Positions 44,581 to 56,777 are shown, counted from the first letter of the stretch. The stretch is 64,000 nucleotides of DNA from Bisporella sp. PMI_857 (GCA_021307315.1 JAJSPD010000025.1:1-64000), one strand, 5' to 3'. Notes: generated by a model from the letters alone, not told the origin. Numbers and translations are program-made.

Positions 44581-46899
44581 TCATACGAGGAAGATCATTT
44601 TCTTCTCCCCTTTCTCCGCAATAATTCCATCCCATGCCTCTGCCTCGATGTATGCAAGCGCGACCCGCTCCGCGAAGCCATTGTCCCATCTTACCAACAT
44701 TAGCTGCGCCATCCAAGGCGTGTCGCGATTCTCCGAGTCGGTGTCGCTTTCGGTGAGAAACTCATCGGGGAAGTTTTCGGGCCGTGTGACATACGCCCCA
44801 TCTCTAGTCCTAAAACCTTTATCCTTTGCTAGAAGGACCCAACAGTGTTCGCCATTTTGGACTGTCTCGTGAAGCGGCGAGTGCTCGTATGTCAGCCATG
44901 CCTCTCCGATTGTCTGCTCGTCTTCGTCGTCTGACAAATCCTCCTCGTCACTTGGATTCGTTGCTTGATTTGCTTCGAATGCAGGTTCTTTGCCTTTTGT
45001 GCTCTCCACGGGTGGCTCGGAGTTAGGTACAATGATTGCGCACCTAAGGACGGCATCATCAAATGTGCTATCCAGCCCACTTGCCCTTGAGCTCGGCTTG
45101 GCTTCTCCCTGTTCCTCAAGGAAATAAGTAAATATATCTCCTGGCGCCGTCCATGCCTCGAACCGTAGAACTGGGTCTAAACGCTTCTCCACGGTTGACG
45201 ACTTGCTGCCAATGCTTTCTCCTGGCAATCTTAATATATCAGTAGACTGCGCGTCGTCTGAAAATATAATCTCGGGTCGAAACTCGTACTCCTCCGGCTT
45301 TGCAAGAGAATAGAATGTATGTAGGTAGTGAGCCTGCCCCTCCCAGCCAGCCCATGACCACGATGGTATCTGGGAGTTAGAGGTAGCTCTTTCTTCAGGT
45401 TGTAAAAGGCGCCGGATTTGCTTGCTGGTCGGCATCCAAAATAGCGCTTGATTGAAGTACTGTCCTGGTAGACCATACCTGAAAGGGGTCGCCATTTTTC
45501 TTTCCAGGGCTCGAGAGATCCCAGCGAAAGCATTTAGTATGTCCGATTTATAGCTCAGATTTCGTAGCGTATAACCGCGGACGATTTTACAGTACTGAAC
45601 AAATTTATAAATATTGCCCTCTTCGGAAGGTATCGTAATTTGATTAAGAGGATTAGTGTCTACAATGTCTTCGTCCAACTGATTCATGTGCTCTACTGCG
45701 AGATTCTTCCGACATCTGGCATATATTTGCCAATTGGAAAAGAAGACGATCCTAGATGACAATATATGTTCCTGAAATGTCCAACCGCGGGTCTGATATC
45801 GTGTGAAAGGTAGGATAAAATCGGGGGATGGCGGTGGCGAGTACATGATCTGTACTTTTTGATTCGATGGCGGTTTCTTAATTCGCTGTAGCAGCCGGCT
45901 AATCGGGGTGGACTCTTCCAAAGTTGTTCCTTTGGAATCTAGCATACCGTCCCACATGAGCTGGATGTTGCGTGACGGTGAGTCATTGTTCAGGGAAAGC
46001 AGTAAGCCTTCATCCGCACCGCGGCCCGAGAGTGACACAAATGTGACAACTGCTCGAGTGTATATCTCGTCCATACGAGCTATCTGATCGTGTTTGTTTT
46101 GCGGGTCATCCTGAATAATGCACAGCGTGTCGACCCATAGATACTTCTCTCCGATCATCATCGTGAATATCAATGCCTGGCGAACCACTGAAGACAATGT
46201 TTCTTGCTGGAGCAAGGAACCCTCCTGCGACAGAGACTCTCTCGTATCTATGGTAGTCTCGAACCCGCGAAATCGGCCGTTGACATAGCTCAGGGCTACA
46301 TATCTATGTGCTGTTGTTGCCTTAATCAATCTGCTAGTCTCAACTTCGATGAGATCAATCTCCATAGCATCCAAGCCATCGTTAGGTTCTTGACAGCTCT
46401 CGCCATGCTCTTCTTCGCATCTATTAAGCCACTGCGAAATTATTGAGGGATTAATCCGTTGTATATGGAACATCTGGGGCTCAAGTCGACGCAAGATCGC
46501 CGTGCCGATGGCCGATCCCCTTTTCATAATCGATATGATGATCCCTGTTGATATATCGTCTAACAAGATAAACTCAAGGCATGGCTCATTAGAAGCGCTG
46601 CTACCGCTGTGCAATGATAAGGTATGCTTGATTGAGACCACCTTGGCTCGTGTTTGGGGTGACAGATCCTCGCTCTCAGGATCTTCGCGGATATGGTCTA
46701 GTGAAAGCTGGTGCAGGATTGAAGAGCAAAGCGCACATTGTGGTCTAGATAGCAACTCATCCACCGTGCCAAGTATATGGGGTTCCGGAAATTTGCAAGT
46801 CCATCCTGAGATGTATTCAATAGTGAAGAACAGGCATTTAGCTGTAGCCGTACATGACACGCAAAATGAGGTCGGGACATATTCCTGTGGGTCTGTCAT
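44581..46899 (-). CDS. HET-domain (heterokaryon incompatibility) protein
   Basis: Single exon of 772 residues from the ATG at 46899; an earlier TTG in frame is not used. HET-domain proteins trigger cell death when incompatible strains fuse. The HET domain begins at ~200 with RYVALSYVNG and continues with KYLWVDTLCIIQDD (252-265), an R.DEIYTRAVVTFVSLSG block, and GWTFQEHILSSR near residue 380, all in canonical order. The first block differs from the usual Y-A-L-S-Y-x-W-G by having Asn where Trp is expected. Cys pairs at 13-22 and 55-58 may bind metal. The C-terminal 200 residues are acidic and end with a distinct domain. No frameshift or stop is seen. Confidence 0.9.
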   Translation of the reverse strand: MTDPQEYVPTSFCVSCTATAKCLFFTIEYISGWTCKFPEPHILGTVDELLSRPQCALCSSILHQLSLDHIREDPESEDLSPQTRAKVVSIKHTLSLHSGSSASNEPCLEFILLDDISTGIIISIMKRGSAIGTAILRRLEPQMFHIQRINPSIISQWLNRCEEEHGESCQEPNDGLDAMEIDLIEVETSRLIKATTAHRYVALSYVNGRFRGFETTIDTRESLSQEGSLLQQETLSSVVRQALIFTMMIGEKYLWVDTLCIIQDDPQNKHDQIARMDEIYTRAVVTFVSLSGRGADEGLLLSLNNDSPSRNIQLMWDGMLDSKGTTLEESTPISRLLQRIKKPPSNQKVQIMYSPPPSPDFILPFTRYQTRGWTFQEHILSSRIVFFSNWQIYARCRKNLAVEHMNQLDEDIVDTNPLNQITIPSEEGNIYKFVQYCKIVRGYTLRNLSYKSDILNAFAGISRALERKMATPFRYGLPGQYFNQALFWMPTSKQIRRLLQPEERATSNSQIPSWSWAGWEGQAHYLHTFYSLAKPEEYEFRPEIIFSDDAQSTDILRLPGESIGSKSSTVEKRLDPVLRFEAWTAPGDIFTYFLEEQGEAKPSSRASGLDSTFDDAVLRCAIIVPNSEPPVESTKGKEPAFEANQATNPSDEEDLSDDEDEQTIGEAWLTYEHSPLHETVQNGEHCWVLLAKDKGFRTRDGAYVTRPENFPDEFLTESDTDSENRDTPWMAQLMLVRWDNGFAERVALAYIEAEAWDGIIAEKGEKKMIFLV

Positions 46900-48113
46900 A
46901 AGCAAATACTTGAATGGTTATAGCTTGGAAACGAATAGTCGGATGCCACTCATGTAAAGATATACGGAACTCTTTAGCTCTTATGGTATTAGCTTTTGGA
47001 CGTGCTTGAAGATGTGAGGCTGAAGAAATATTGCGGCTGAACTTAGCTGTCCCTAGCCATGTGGGCTCAAAGGCGTCTTTATTTCCATCATGGAAAGGTC
47101 TTGGTATTTTATTGAGAGCTGAGAATTGTATGAACGCCTTTAATAGTCATGAGACTGTCAAACCACGACAGGCATCAACGCCACATTATTTTATTGGCTC
47201 TTTCCTCGCTTAGAACAAGAAGTCTTATTAGCTTGTAAACAACTGGCTTCTCCAAGATTTTACCTGCATAACTTTTAATAGTGCCACTGATCACTTCCAG
47301 ATGGGGAAGTGGGCTGCCTGTCGAACCAATACCATGAAAGTTCTTTATCCACCCCTTATAAAACTTTGTAGTGACAGAGGCGATCCCAAATATAAGCTAG
47401 ATATCAAATAGTTAAGTGTTCGGATCGACACCGATTTCGACTATTACTGTATCCCGTTCCCTGTAGCAGATACATATATCACTCGAAGCAAAAATATGGA
47501 TCAAAACCGCCCCCTTTTCCGCCTAGAACTTAACCGAGACTTCTATTTTCACCACTTCTTCAATCTCTGAAGCTTGTTCTAGTAGAAAGAAGTTATAGTA
47601 GGACAGCATACCCGTACTCATGTAAGAATTATCCCCGCCAGTTTCAGCCTCAAGGTGCTCGCAACCATTGCATAACAGAAATTTCCATGTCTTATACACT
47701 TGTCACCGTTCATTGTCACTCCAGACCATCCTACTGTGCCTGGAAAATGCCCAATATACCCCCCCAAATAGAGAGCCCCGAAAATAAAAAAAATTATGGC
47801 ATATGCCAATATTGATAATGTCAGGGAATACTGGCTTTAGGCACCGTAAGTTGTCAATCTAGTTGATGGACAACCTCTTGAGGAGAACGTTTCCATTGTT
47901 TAATTTCATAAGTTGTTCCTGCCTTTGTGTATGTCTGTATTTATACCTTGAGGTTATCTGATGAAGTTTTAAGGAGCAGGTCGTCTTTTCTTCAGTGAAT
48001 ATTTCTTGAAGCGAATAGTCTATCATTGATTCGTATATTGGGAGATTACAATTGATCGGCATATACAAATACTGAATTAAGATTATTGAAATAAGTTTCC
48101 TATAAAGGGACTA
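46900..48113. other. Spacer without a supported gene
   Basis: AT-rich, about 1.2 kb, with short ORFs only. It holds the HET gene promoter on the left. Confidence 0.5.
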
Positions 48114-49202
48114 CTATCTTATGCGCAAAAACCTCAATACCATCATCCACCGACGTCGACTTGATGCACCAACTTCCTTGATTGCTACAACCTTGCCTTT
48201 CTTCACCTCCTCTATCTGCACTTCTTCTATCTCGTCCGCCACAGTTGCCTCTTCCATAGGTATACCGATTTCTAAGCATCCAAGGCAAGGTGTCCCAGAA
48301 ACGTTGACTTTCAGAAGGCAGCACCGCTTACAGATTGTCCTCGATTTCCACTCCACCAACGCTTCTCGGGGTGATTGATCAGCAGAAAGCTTCCAGAAAC
48401 AACTCCTACATTGGCGCTTCCAATAAAATCTTGAGCCATCCCCGAACTTTGATAACTGCCAACTTTGGAAGCGAGAGCTAGGTCGGATGCGGAAGCAGGT
48501 ATAGCAGGCGGTTCCTTCCAGGAGAGTTGCCTTTCTCAACCTATCGTGCGTGAACCTGAATTTGTCGTGCAAAGCACACTCTTGGTGGCTGACGTTTGCA
48601 TGAAAATAAGAGCTTGTTTTCGACAGCGCGATTGAGTCACGATAACAAAGATACCCAAATATTCTCTTTTGGATCGCCTTCGGTAGTCCCTGAAGCGTAG
48701 GTGAAATTTCGTCAATCCAGCAGCGCCATTCTGGATCGTCGGAATTCTTTTCGGAGGGACGATTCGGGATCCCACAGCGCTGATATTTTGGGTTCCAGCG
48801 CTTGCACTTCCAGCATAGATAAAGGTACATCTTCCCCTGCCGGTACGCCCGAGAATGTCCAGACAATAGGTACTTCGCTGCACAGTTCATGCAATGACGG
48901 GCCTTGGCTGGAGAGCGCCAGCTCGCCAGATCCTTTCCTCGGAGGCCTGTCCGCTGGGTATTAACGAAAGAGTCCCTCGGCAGCATCTGTAGACACCTGT
49001 GACAGGCGAAGTGATGTTTGTTCTGAGGGAAACGGTCTGCGCGCTCTAGGAATTGCTGGATTTCAGCCTCAGGAAGTCGGAGCAAGGGAATATTTGCATA
49101 GAAATAGCTGCTACACTTCTTTAAGGCAAGTGCGGACTGAAAGTCCAGACACTGCATGATATTGAAGTGTAGGTCGAACGGGAGGCTCTGAAACGTCGCC
49201 AT
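48114..49202 (-). CDS. Protein with duplicated F-box-like plus Cys-rich module
   Basis: Single exon of 362 residues. It starts with an F-box-like helix pair (SLPFDLHFNIMQCLDFQ, with ALALKKCSSYFYANI), followed by a region with CHRC, CMNC and CWKC pairs that could bind zinc. A second F-box-like segment (AIQKRIFGYLCYRDS, with IALSKTSSYFHANV) and a second Cys set (CYTC, CRSC, CKRC, CLGC) follow. The repeated SSYF-AN motif shows an internal duplication. The C-terminus is Glu/Lys-rich then basic. F-box proteins usually deliver targets to SCF ubiquitin ligases, but the function is unknown. Confidence 0.75.
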   Translation of the reverse strand: MATFQSLPFDLHFNIMQCLDFQSALALKKCSSYFYANIPLLRLPEAEIQQFLERADRFPQNKHHFACHRCLQMLPRDSFVNTQRTGLRGKDLASWRSPAKARHCMNCAAKYLLSGHSRAYRQGKMYLYLCWKCKRWNPKYQRCGIPNRPSEKNSDDPEWRCWIDEISPTLQGLPKAIQKRIFGYLCYRDSIALSKTSSYFHANVSHQECALHDKFRFTHDRLRKATLLEGTACYTCFRIRPSSRFQSWQLSKFGDGSRFYWKRQCRSCFWKLSADQSPREALVEWKSRTICKRCCLLKVNVSGTPCLGCLEIGIPMEEATVADEIEEVQIEEVKKGKVVAIKEVGASSRRRWMMVLRFLRIR

Positions 49203-50045
49203 TGTGCTTGGTATCGTGTTGTCATCTCGAGAATCATAATACGATGCTGGAGTTACTTTGACGTATTTCTGAAATGTTCTGTTGCAAATTCTTTTTTTTA
49301 TTTTTTTTTAGATGCAAATCATGGATATATATAAAGAGTTGCCTGAGAGGCACGGTTTCGTTGGTGTTGAGTCATGACGAAAGTGAGTCATTTTGATAAT
49401 TGTGACTTCGCTTCGAAATTGAAGGTATGGCCCTAACACAAACTTTTTTTACCTTCAGTTACGATATTTCCTTATATTCCTTCGAAAATTTTAAATAGAG
49501 TCTAATAATATGAGTTCTTTGCGTTTCTTTTCATCTTTCAATGTTTCTAGTAATTTTATATTCAGCTAGACTTCCAACTAAGAAACACAATTTCCAACAT
49601 CACTAATTCTTTTCCTGATAGGATAAGCAATTTAACTATGCTGGATTCGACACTAAAATTGTAAAACAATTCCTGTGTTCTCCATATTTGTCATTATTAG
49701 TTTATGCAGTAAATGCATCATACAATTTATTAATATATAGACACATAGTACGAATATCTTACCTTCGTTTTAGCAGATACTTTTCGTTTACTTCTTTCGG
49801 ACCATGAGGGAGTTCAAGGACAAATTTCTTTCCTTTATTTTGTTTGTATCTCCATAAGATGTTTGGTAGAGTCTAATAGTTATGAATAGAACTTTCCAAA
49901 TCAAGTTGAAGTCGCGGAGCAATATTTGCTTTCCCTGATATCCTATAAGAACATCATCATCTTGATATTCCTTATTGTGAAAGTTTCGGAGTTCCCCTTC
50001 GTCCTGTGACGATAATTGCACCTTTACTTGACCTACTACTCGATA
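49203..50045. other. AT-rich spacer
   Basis: AT-rich, about 0.84 kb, with T-runs at ~49291-49310. No gene is supported. Confidence 0.5.
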
Positions 50046-51875
50046 TTATGGTCGCGTGTGGTCCTGAAACATACCATGCGGATCGCTTGCTCTGAGAATG
50101 ACGGCACTTGAGCATCCTACCAGAAAACAAATCTCGTCGCCGATTTCTGCTGCTAAAGTTGTCGTCCCGAGGAAACCTTTGTCAGACACAAGAAGGCGTC
50201 TGCTGGAAGAGGCAAGGTCAAAGAGCCTCGATTCAAAATGTGGTAGAGACTCAGCGACGGCCTTTGCCCTTCGTGCATAATGTCGTAACACGAAGAATGT
50301 AATTAACGCGCTGAAGATAATCCAAAGAACATACAAGACGCCTACCGCTCCTAACAAGGATTGATTGAAATCAGCTATTGTCATATTCCCAATACACTTG
50401 AGAAGAGGATACGCTGGGTAGTCTACTCCAAGAAGAACCATCAATGCGGCAGTGCAAAGCAACGCAAATGCGATGTTTGAGTTAAAAATTTGCATCCAAA
50501 ACCGGAATCCGTTGCTATTCTTTAACCAGTCCTTTAATCGTTTTTCGCTGAATATCAAGGCTCCGTTGGCATGTAACCAGATAGAATGCCATCTGGCTGG
50601 CTTTGGCTGGGAATAATATTCTTGGTCATCTGCATGACGAGACCTTTTACAATCTTGAGTACCCAAGGCCATACGTAGGATGTACAGCGTAGTCTCAGCA
50701 GAATGACTCTCCATTTTATAGGGCAAGGTACCCATGAGACATATTAGAAGTACTGATAGAGCGTAATCATCGTGCTGATAGTAACGCAAAGCTGACCAAC
50801 TTGATGGTGATGGTTGATCTTCATCTTCGCTTGAGTTTCTAGGAGAAGTAATCCCTTGTTTTACAGTTGAAGTTATGTTCAGTATTTTCCGATAATAGCA
50901 CCTTGTACTCGAAGAATTCCAGAACCAATTGGCAATTCAGCTGATGAGAGCACCCGCTGGGCTTTGCGCGGTCTTTTTGCCTGTAAATAGATATATGAGG
51001 GTATCTTGGGGGAAACCCAGTCCGGTGTCCATGTAGGAAGTGTTCCTTCGCTCTGAGTCACTTCATATTTTGAATTGATTAGGATGAAGTCAAGATAACC
51101 AGTCTTTTGAATCAGAGCCTTTGTAATATTTGCCGCAATGATCTCAGCAGGGTACTGATATCCAATTTCCTCGGGAACCAACTCAGCTCCGTCTTCACAG
51201 ATTCCTAGTAATGCTAGTATCTTGTCCCGGTTATCCGTGGAAAGATAGTGTCGGCTTAGCCTGATTGCATTAACCAGAGGTGGCCTATTGTCTGCTTGAT
51301 AATCCCTGCGGAACTTTACAGCCTTCTCGACATAATAATATGCTGCGCCAGCATCGTTCAGCTAGTAACAAGAAGATCGACATTTCGAAACAGCTAGTTC
51401 CATTTCATCGAAGGCTATCCTTTCGCTGCCACACAATATTTGAACTCTGGAAGCTGCTGCAATCTCTTGAATGATCCAGCGTCGTTTCCAATATTCCTGA
51501 CCAAACAAAGTGACCAGTGCTTGAAAATCTTTTTCGAATAAGCAACGCTGGCAACTGTTTGGCAAGCTGTGCCGGTGCCTTGTATTGGATTCTTCAAACA
51601 CAGGTATATGTCCGGGAGGGAGGTCTGGATGTGAGTGCGGAATACCCTCTAATCTGGTTTGCTCCAGCAACATAGTGTGGAAGAAGAATAATGCATCACC
51701 ACAGACATGCGACTCGCCCTTTCCTAGCCACGCATATGTTTCTTCTGCTCTAGCGTAGATATGTTTCATATACCGGATCTGATGGCCTTTCTCTTCTTCG
51801 CCGGTTTGGTTTATGCAGAGAGCGTCAGCCCATAGCCTAGTGATATTTGAGGGAGCGCAACTGGTGCAAAGCATC
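50046..51875 (-). pseudogene. Degenerate HET-domain gene (truncated, frameshifted)
   Basis: The minus strand carries consecutive HET-family pieces in three broken blocks. The first block encodes RLWADALCINQ, YMKHIYARAEETYAWLG and RRWIIQEIAAA, hallmarks of the HET core. Just before it the neighbouring frame reads DALHQLRSLKYH, the expected preceding segment, and meets a stop, so one base too many lies near 51839. An in-frame TAG at 51362-51364 interrupts block 2, which continues with NRDKILALLG. A further frame change near 50885, in an A-run before GAIIGK, leads to the C-terminal block with two hydrophobic helices and GDEICFLVG. The N-terminal ALSY-WG part is missing. Alternative splicing could rescue one lesion, hardly all three. 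Confidence 0.8.
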
Positions 51876-52651
51876 TGCTAGAAGTATATATGATGCATGC
51901 TAAATGCTAACGTGGAGCCATCATTGGGATGTTTTTTTTTTGTTTTTTTTAGAAAAAAGTAAACTTTGATCACTTCCAGTGATAAGCTCGCTCTATGAGT
52001 AATAAGCGAGCCGAAAAGGAGGCGGGAAGTGGGTTTGTACCGATAATCTTAGTCAATGGTAAGAGCCTATCCGTTAGAAAGCAAGCCAAAGAAAGAATTG
52101 GAGATTCCATATGAGAGATAACTAGGGATACGCGGCTAGTCTTCATATCTCCAAGCGCAAATCGCATAACGGCCCTAGTCGTTTTAACATAGCACGATAC
52201 GATTGATGATACGAGCGAGACTGTGGAGGTTCCTGTAGAATTTGCAATACTTCATGGTCTGGTTAACATGAACCTGAAGCACATGTGCCTAGTATTACTT
52301 GTTTGGCATAGATAAAACTAAAGAAGTGTGGTATTCATGACTGTCAGGAATACTTTGATTATGGACAATACTGGGATAGAGAAGTGATTGATCTTTAGAA
52401 GGACCCCGGATGTGAGAATCAAGGGAGAGAGAATGAGGATGATAAGTGTTCTCTATGACAGCGGATTGGTGTGATAACACTCTCGGTAATTCGGAACGTG
52501 TGTGTCATCCAATCTACTTAGACAATTAAATCACAGCCTAAGGCGACAATGTAGATGAGGCCGGAGATCAAGACTAATCGTATGATTCATTGTTGACAGC
52601 TAACACAACAACAAAACAATTTCATATAACAGTTGCAGGGACGATGTCAAC
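51876..52651. other. Spacer between HET relic and terpene synthase
   Basis: About 0.78 kb, with T-runs near 51932-51950. The missing 5' part of the HET relic was looked for here and not found. Confidence 0.5.
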
Positions 52652-54192
52652 TCATCGTTTTAGATACTCGGGAGCTGCCAGCACGCTAAGCTTGCGAGTT
52701 TGGCGCACCGCCTCAGACATCTTTCCAAAGTATCTAGCGGACCTGAAACTACGAACCACGTATTAGCAGGATTCTCTAAGTAAATGCCCCAACTAACCTC
52801 CAATGAACATTGGCAACAGCAATATTTTGTATTCCTTGGATGTATCGCTGAATATCCGTGTCGATCGGCTCGCCCCATCTCGGCAAGCCGGCAAGGGCAT
52901 GATCCAGGTCTTGGTATCTCTTCTCTAACAAGGCCCCAACAGTGTCAAAAGCCTCTTGGGCAGATTGCCCAGCTAGGCGACACGCAACCAGGACATTGTA
53001 TGGGACACCTTCCGACTACGTTGGTCAGCCAGTGCAATATTGAATGTGATAGTTAAGATCGTACTTCTTCTTTGTAGTACGATAGAACATCATTTTGCCT
53101 AAGATCAGCATTAGCAATAGAGGCATCTCCAAGAATACAAGAATGGCGGTACAGCACAATACTACGATATCAGTGCTAATCGCTTCTATCTGTTTGATGG
53201 ACTCGTGCTCAAATATGTAATCGGGGATAGTAAGTTTGTTGGCATACTCGATCAAGGCAAAGAGTGGGGTCACTCCTGCGGATTGTCTTCGAGTGGAGAG
53301 CATTTCCTCAGGCGATACAACTCTGCCATCGAACCCGTCATTGACATGCTGCAAGGCCCCGAGAGCGTACGATGTCATTGTTTCTGCAAATCGTCGCTGG
53401 ACACCTAAGAAAATATAAGCAAAGCTATCAAGCTCGGGTTCGGTGGGGCGTCTTCTACCAAAAGGGCTTTTCTAGATGTCGTCAGAAACATACCTTAAAG
53501 GAAACAGCAATCAATACTCACCCGTTTTAACCGCGCCCATATCGTATCATGGACCTTTATAATGCTCATCCTACCGGCTTGATCTATGGTTGCCTCATTC
53601 TCATTGGCATGCATAATTGATAACAGAGAGCGCATGGTGTCCATGGCCTTCTTCGGCTCGTTCTTTAGATTTTCATTATCAAACACTACCAGAGTATCAG
53701 TAGTTGTTACCTATATTAAGGCTTTACTGTACTTACTATCATCGTACGGAAACACCTTGAGACGCTCAGTAAGCTTTTTGGTAATCTGAAGGAGCGATAC
53801 TTTAAGCATACCCAGTTTCCCCAGTCACACAGTGTTCTTAAAGATGTAACATCCGCGCTGGGGGCTACAATAGCCATGAAAAACGAAAAGTCTGTTTTTG
53901 ATATCTTTCTTGTCATTTGCTCATCTAAGTCACACATCCTGAAAATAGTTGTGAATATGAGTACTGGTGACAAATTAATGAATTGTCTTGAAACAAACCT
54001 TTGTATCCACGAGACTGATTCACCCCTAACAACCTCATAGTTGGGATTTAGCTTCGGTTGGTTGGCTAAGAAAGACACAAACAAATTCGGGATTGTGACG
54101 GTAACCCGGTTAGTGGAAACATGGTCGCCATCCCTCGAGTAACCGGAGACACTAAGAGGGAGATTCGCAGGTGAAGCTATTGAAAGTGCCAT
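52652..54192 (-). CDS. Sesquiterpene-type terpene synthase (class I cyclase)
   Basis: Nine exons: 54192-53999, 53938-53812, 53755-53737, 53685-53522, 53471-53459, 53404-53158, 53098-53065, 53015-52798 and 52748-52652 (370 residues). Class I terpene synthases ionise a prenyl diphosphate and cyclise it; size and motifs suggest farnesyl diphosphate as substrate. Both metal sites are present: an Asp-rich DDMFD at 112-116 and an NSE motif NDVLSYYKE at 257-265 (Asn257, Ser261, Glu265), plus the C-terminal RY pair (344-345). Exons of 19 and 13 nt carry part of the Asp-rich loop and a KSPFG link. All joins keep frame and no lesion is seen. The donor of exon 6 (GTGCTG) is weak. Product unknown. Confidence 0.92.
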
Positions 54193-56777
54193 TTTTGCAA
54201 CGGATGGAGTTTCTGAGATGATATGGCATAGTCGGACGTCTTTCAAGTTGCTCTTATACACCTCTATCGGCTTGATTTATGGCTTCAGTAACCGCTAATA
54301 CTTTCTACTTTCCTCAAAACGCCAAGATGCCAGCAGGTATTACTGCCTAAACTTACAAAAGGAACATTTTGAGGACTGGCCAAGGTTCGAGATATGACGT
54401 GTGATTGCCCTCATAAGTAGCGATCTCCTCGCAGATCTCATATTTCAACGTTCCATCGACTGGCCTGATCTACATTACTGGCCCATGGGTCACCAAACTG
54501 TTCCATCAGATGGACCATTGTGTTTGGCTAATACATAGGTTAAACTGGATATAGATGGATTGACATGTGAGACTCGCCAGTAGACACTGATTGTTTACTT
54601 CTCAGATAGAGGGATATATCCACGCATATTCGCGGGAAACCGAGTTTGAGAAAGGTAGACTTGGGGGATTCAACAGAAAAAGCTAAGGCAGTCCCACTGA
54701 ATCCTCTACATCGGAACTCAAAGATATACTTACTCTAGAAAACATCCGTGGCGTAAGGCGCATAGATCTTTCACATACATGAATTACCAAACATTCTGCT
54801 CATATGTATGGGGCTTAAACGAACAATAAGCCAGACCTTGAATATAGTTGAGACACTAGTCAATGGGATTTCTCTCCGAATGCAGCAAAATCTCTCAAGC
54901 AAAGGATTGGCCTAATGAAAACAGAAAGTGGGATTGAAACAACATTGCAGCAGCGCTGATGGTACTCTTTCCACTGAAATAAAGAGCACATTCCAGACGA
55001 GAGCTTGCAGAGCTGAGACATGCCTATGACAAGAAACGCTTGGCAGTTCTTGTCAGGATTCAAGATATCACGAAGAAGCAGAAGGTAGGAGATACATGAA
55101 AGTAAGCAAGGATAGGCAGATGACGTGTACGAAGTGCTAAAACGAAACTACCTGGGGGACGACGTCCCCGAGCCCTTCTGAAAGGAGCTTCATTCAATTT
55201 CTCTCGAGATTGATTGGGAGCAACTAGCTCGAGGAATTTCTATATTGGTATGCTGCAGCAAAGTTGACAGGATTTGTTTTGTGAGCGTTCTTGGTTGTGA
55301 AATCAGTCAGCGGCTCCACAGACCCAATCCGGCAAGGATCTTCTCATATCCTAGCACACGGCAGGCGGTGTGATAGCAATTCTTGTATGTGCTGGAGGGT
55401 TTTCTGTCAGATGTTTTCTCCATCGATTGATGAAAAGCAGTGGTTGATAAGCCACGCACTTGCTTGAAGTTGTGCAACTAGGTGGCCCTGCATCCTACTG
55501 TGCGGGTTCAGCTTCCCGAGCCTATGTCCGCCAGCCCATCTTACGGCTTGTTCGTTGGAGACTTGGGTACTTTGACATAGAGAAGTCAGAGTACCTATCA
55601 ACCCTCTAGATTTAAAACACTTTATGCTACCATTAGCTGTAGGCTTATGTAGCTACGGCTTCCAGGTAGAGGCAAAATTTTTGACCAGAATGGAATCGCT
55701 GATTCCATCGCAAGTGCAGTCCACTTGGCTCAGGAGAATGCAGATAATAGCGTTAGACAGATCTGCAGAAGAGAGTAAATCTGCTTCTCCATAGATATAG
55801 GCCTTATTCTAATGCCTGGAATACTTGCCAAGGACACCCGCAGAAATTTCGTGATGCCAGGAAAGGCAACGGTCACAATGGGGTTAATGCCAGTTTATGG
55901 GGTAGCCCAATGTCAAGATCGGAGGTCCTCTAGGTAAAATTTGCACACTGCCCTGCAGATCTGCTGCAGTTCAATGTACCTAAGCAATTCATGACTCCGG
56001 AGGACGATGGTTGAAATGTGAAGACCTGTGAGATGTTGTCGGGCTAAGGATTTCAGGACTCGGTCATATATGGTATTCCAATAAAAATGCTGGTTATTCG
56101 TAGCGTTAGAATACGTGCTGAGTATAAGCTGAACAACTGCATGATTGAAGCGAGTAAATGCCTTAAACTGAATGATGTGCGTAATCATCTGTCTAGTGTT
56201 TTAGGAACTGTTGATTGAATCAGTGGGTCCACGTTCTTACCTATGCGCAGCATTTCAACAGACAGAAGAGGAAAGAAAAGGATAGTCGACCTGCTGCACT
56301 TAGGCCTTCATCAATCTGTGCAGAGCTGCCATTTCTTCATCTTTTGTCGTGCAACGGCCTGACTGTCGGCGGGGTGTATGGGGGGAGTTCTGGTGTTACA
56401 GCGCATTACAGCCCGCTGAAGAAATTCCAAGTGCATAGGCGCGTAGTTGAGCACATCAATGACGTTATTGGCCAATCATCCCGAGGTTATCGTATCCGCA
56501 TCGTCTCCGAGATGTGCAAAGATTGAGTTGAGTAGGATCAAACAGAAGTTCACTCTGTTACATTATGGTTGCTTGGCGTTACGGTGTTCATGCATGTCTA
56601 GGGTGTATATCCGCTAGCCCATTATATCAAAGCTTCACAATTATCTATCCATGGAATGCTTACAATTAATCATATCATTAACTAAGTAAATGGCCTTAAT
56701 TTAACCTCGAGGAAAATTCAATCTGGATGGATCTTCATACACAAACGCCCCCAACCGCCAAAGCCTGCATTCCACCA
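54193..56777. other. 2.6-kb spacer with possible remains of a Zn2Cys6 regulator
   Basis: No intact gene. On the minus strand a CTSRRRCGYDN stretch (56486-56518) looks like the second half of a Zn2Cys6 cluster, and an open stretch at 55913-56188 resembles the helical middle region of fungal transcription factors. Stops separate the pieces. Confidence 0.35.

Noticed and set aside
55407..55601. Open minus-strand stretch between the terpene synthase and Ppo, considered as part of the regulator relic
   Set aside because: No similarity to transcription factors could be seen by eye; left as spacer.
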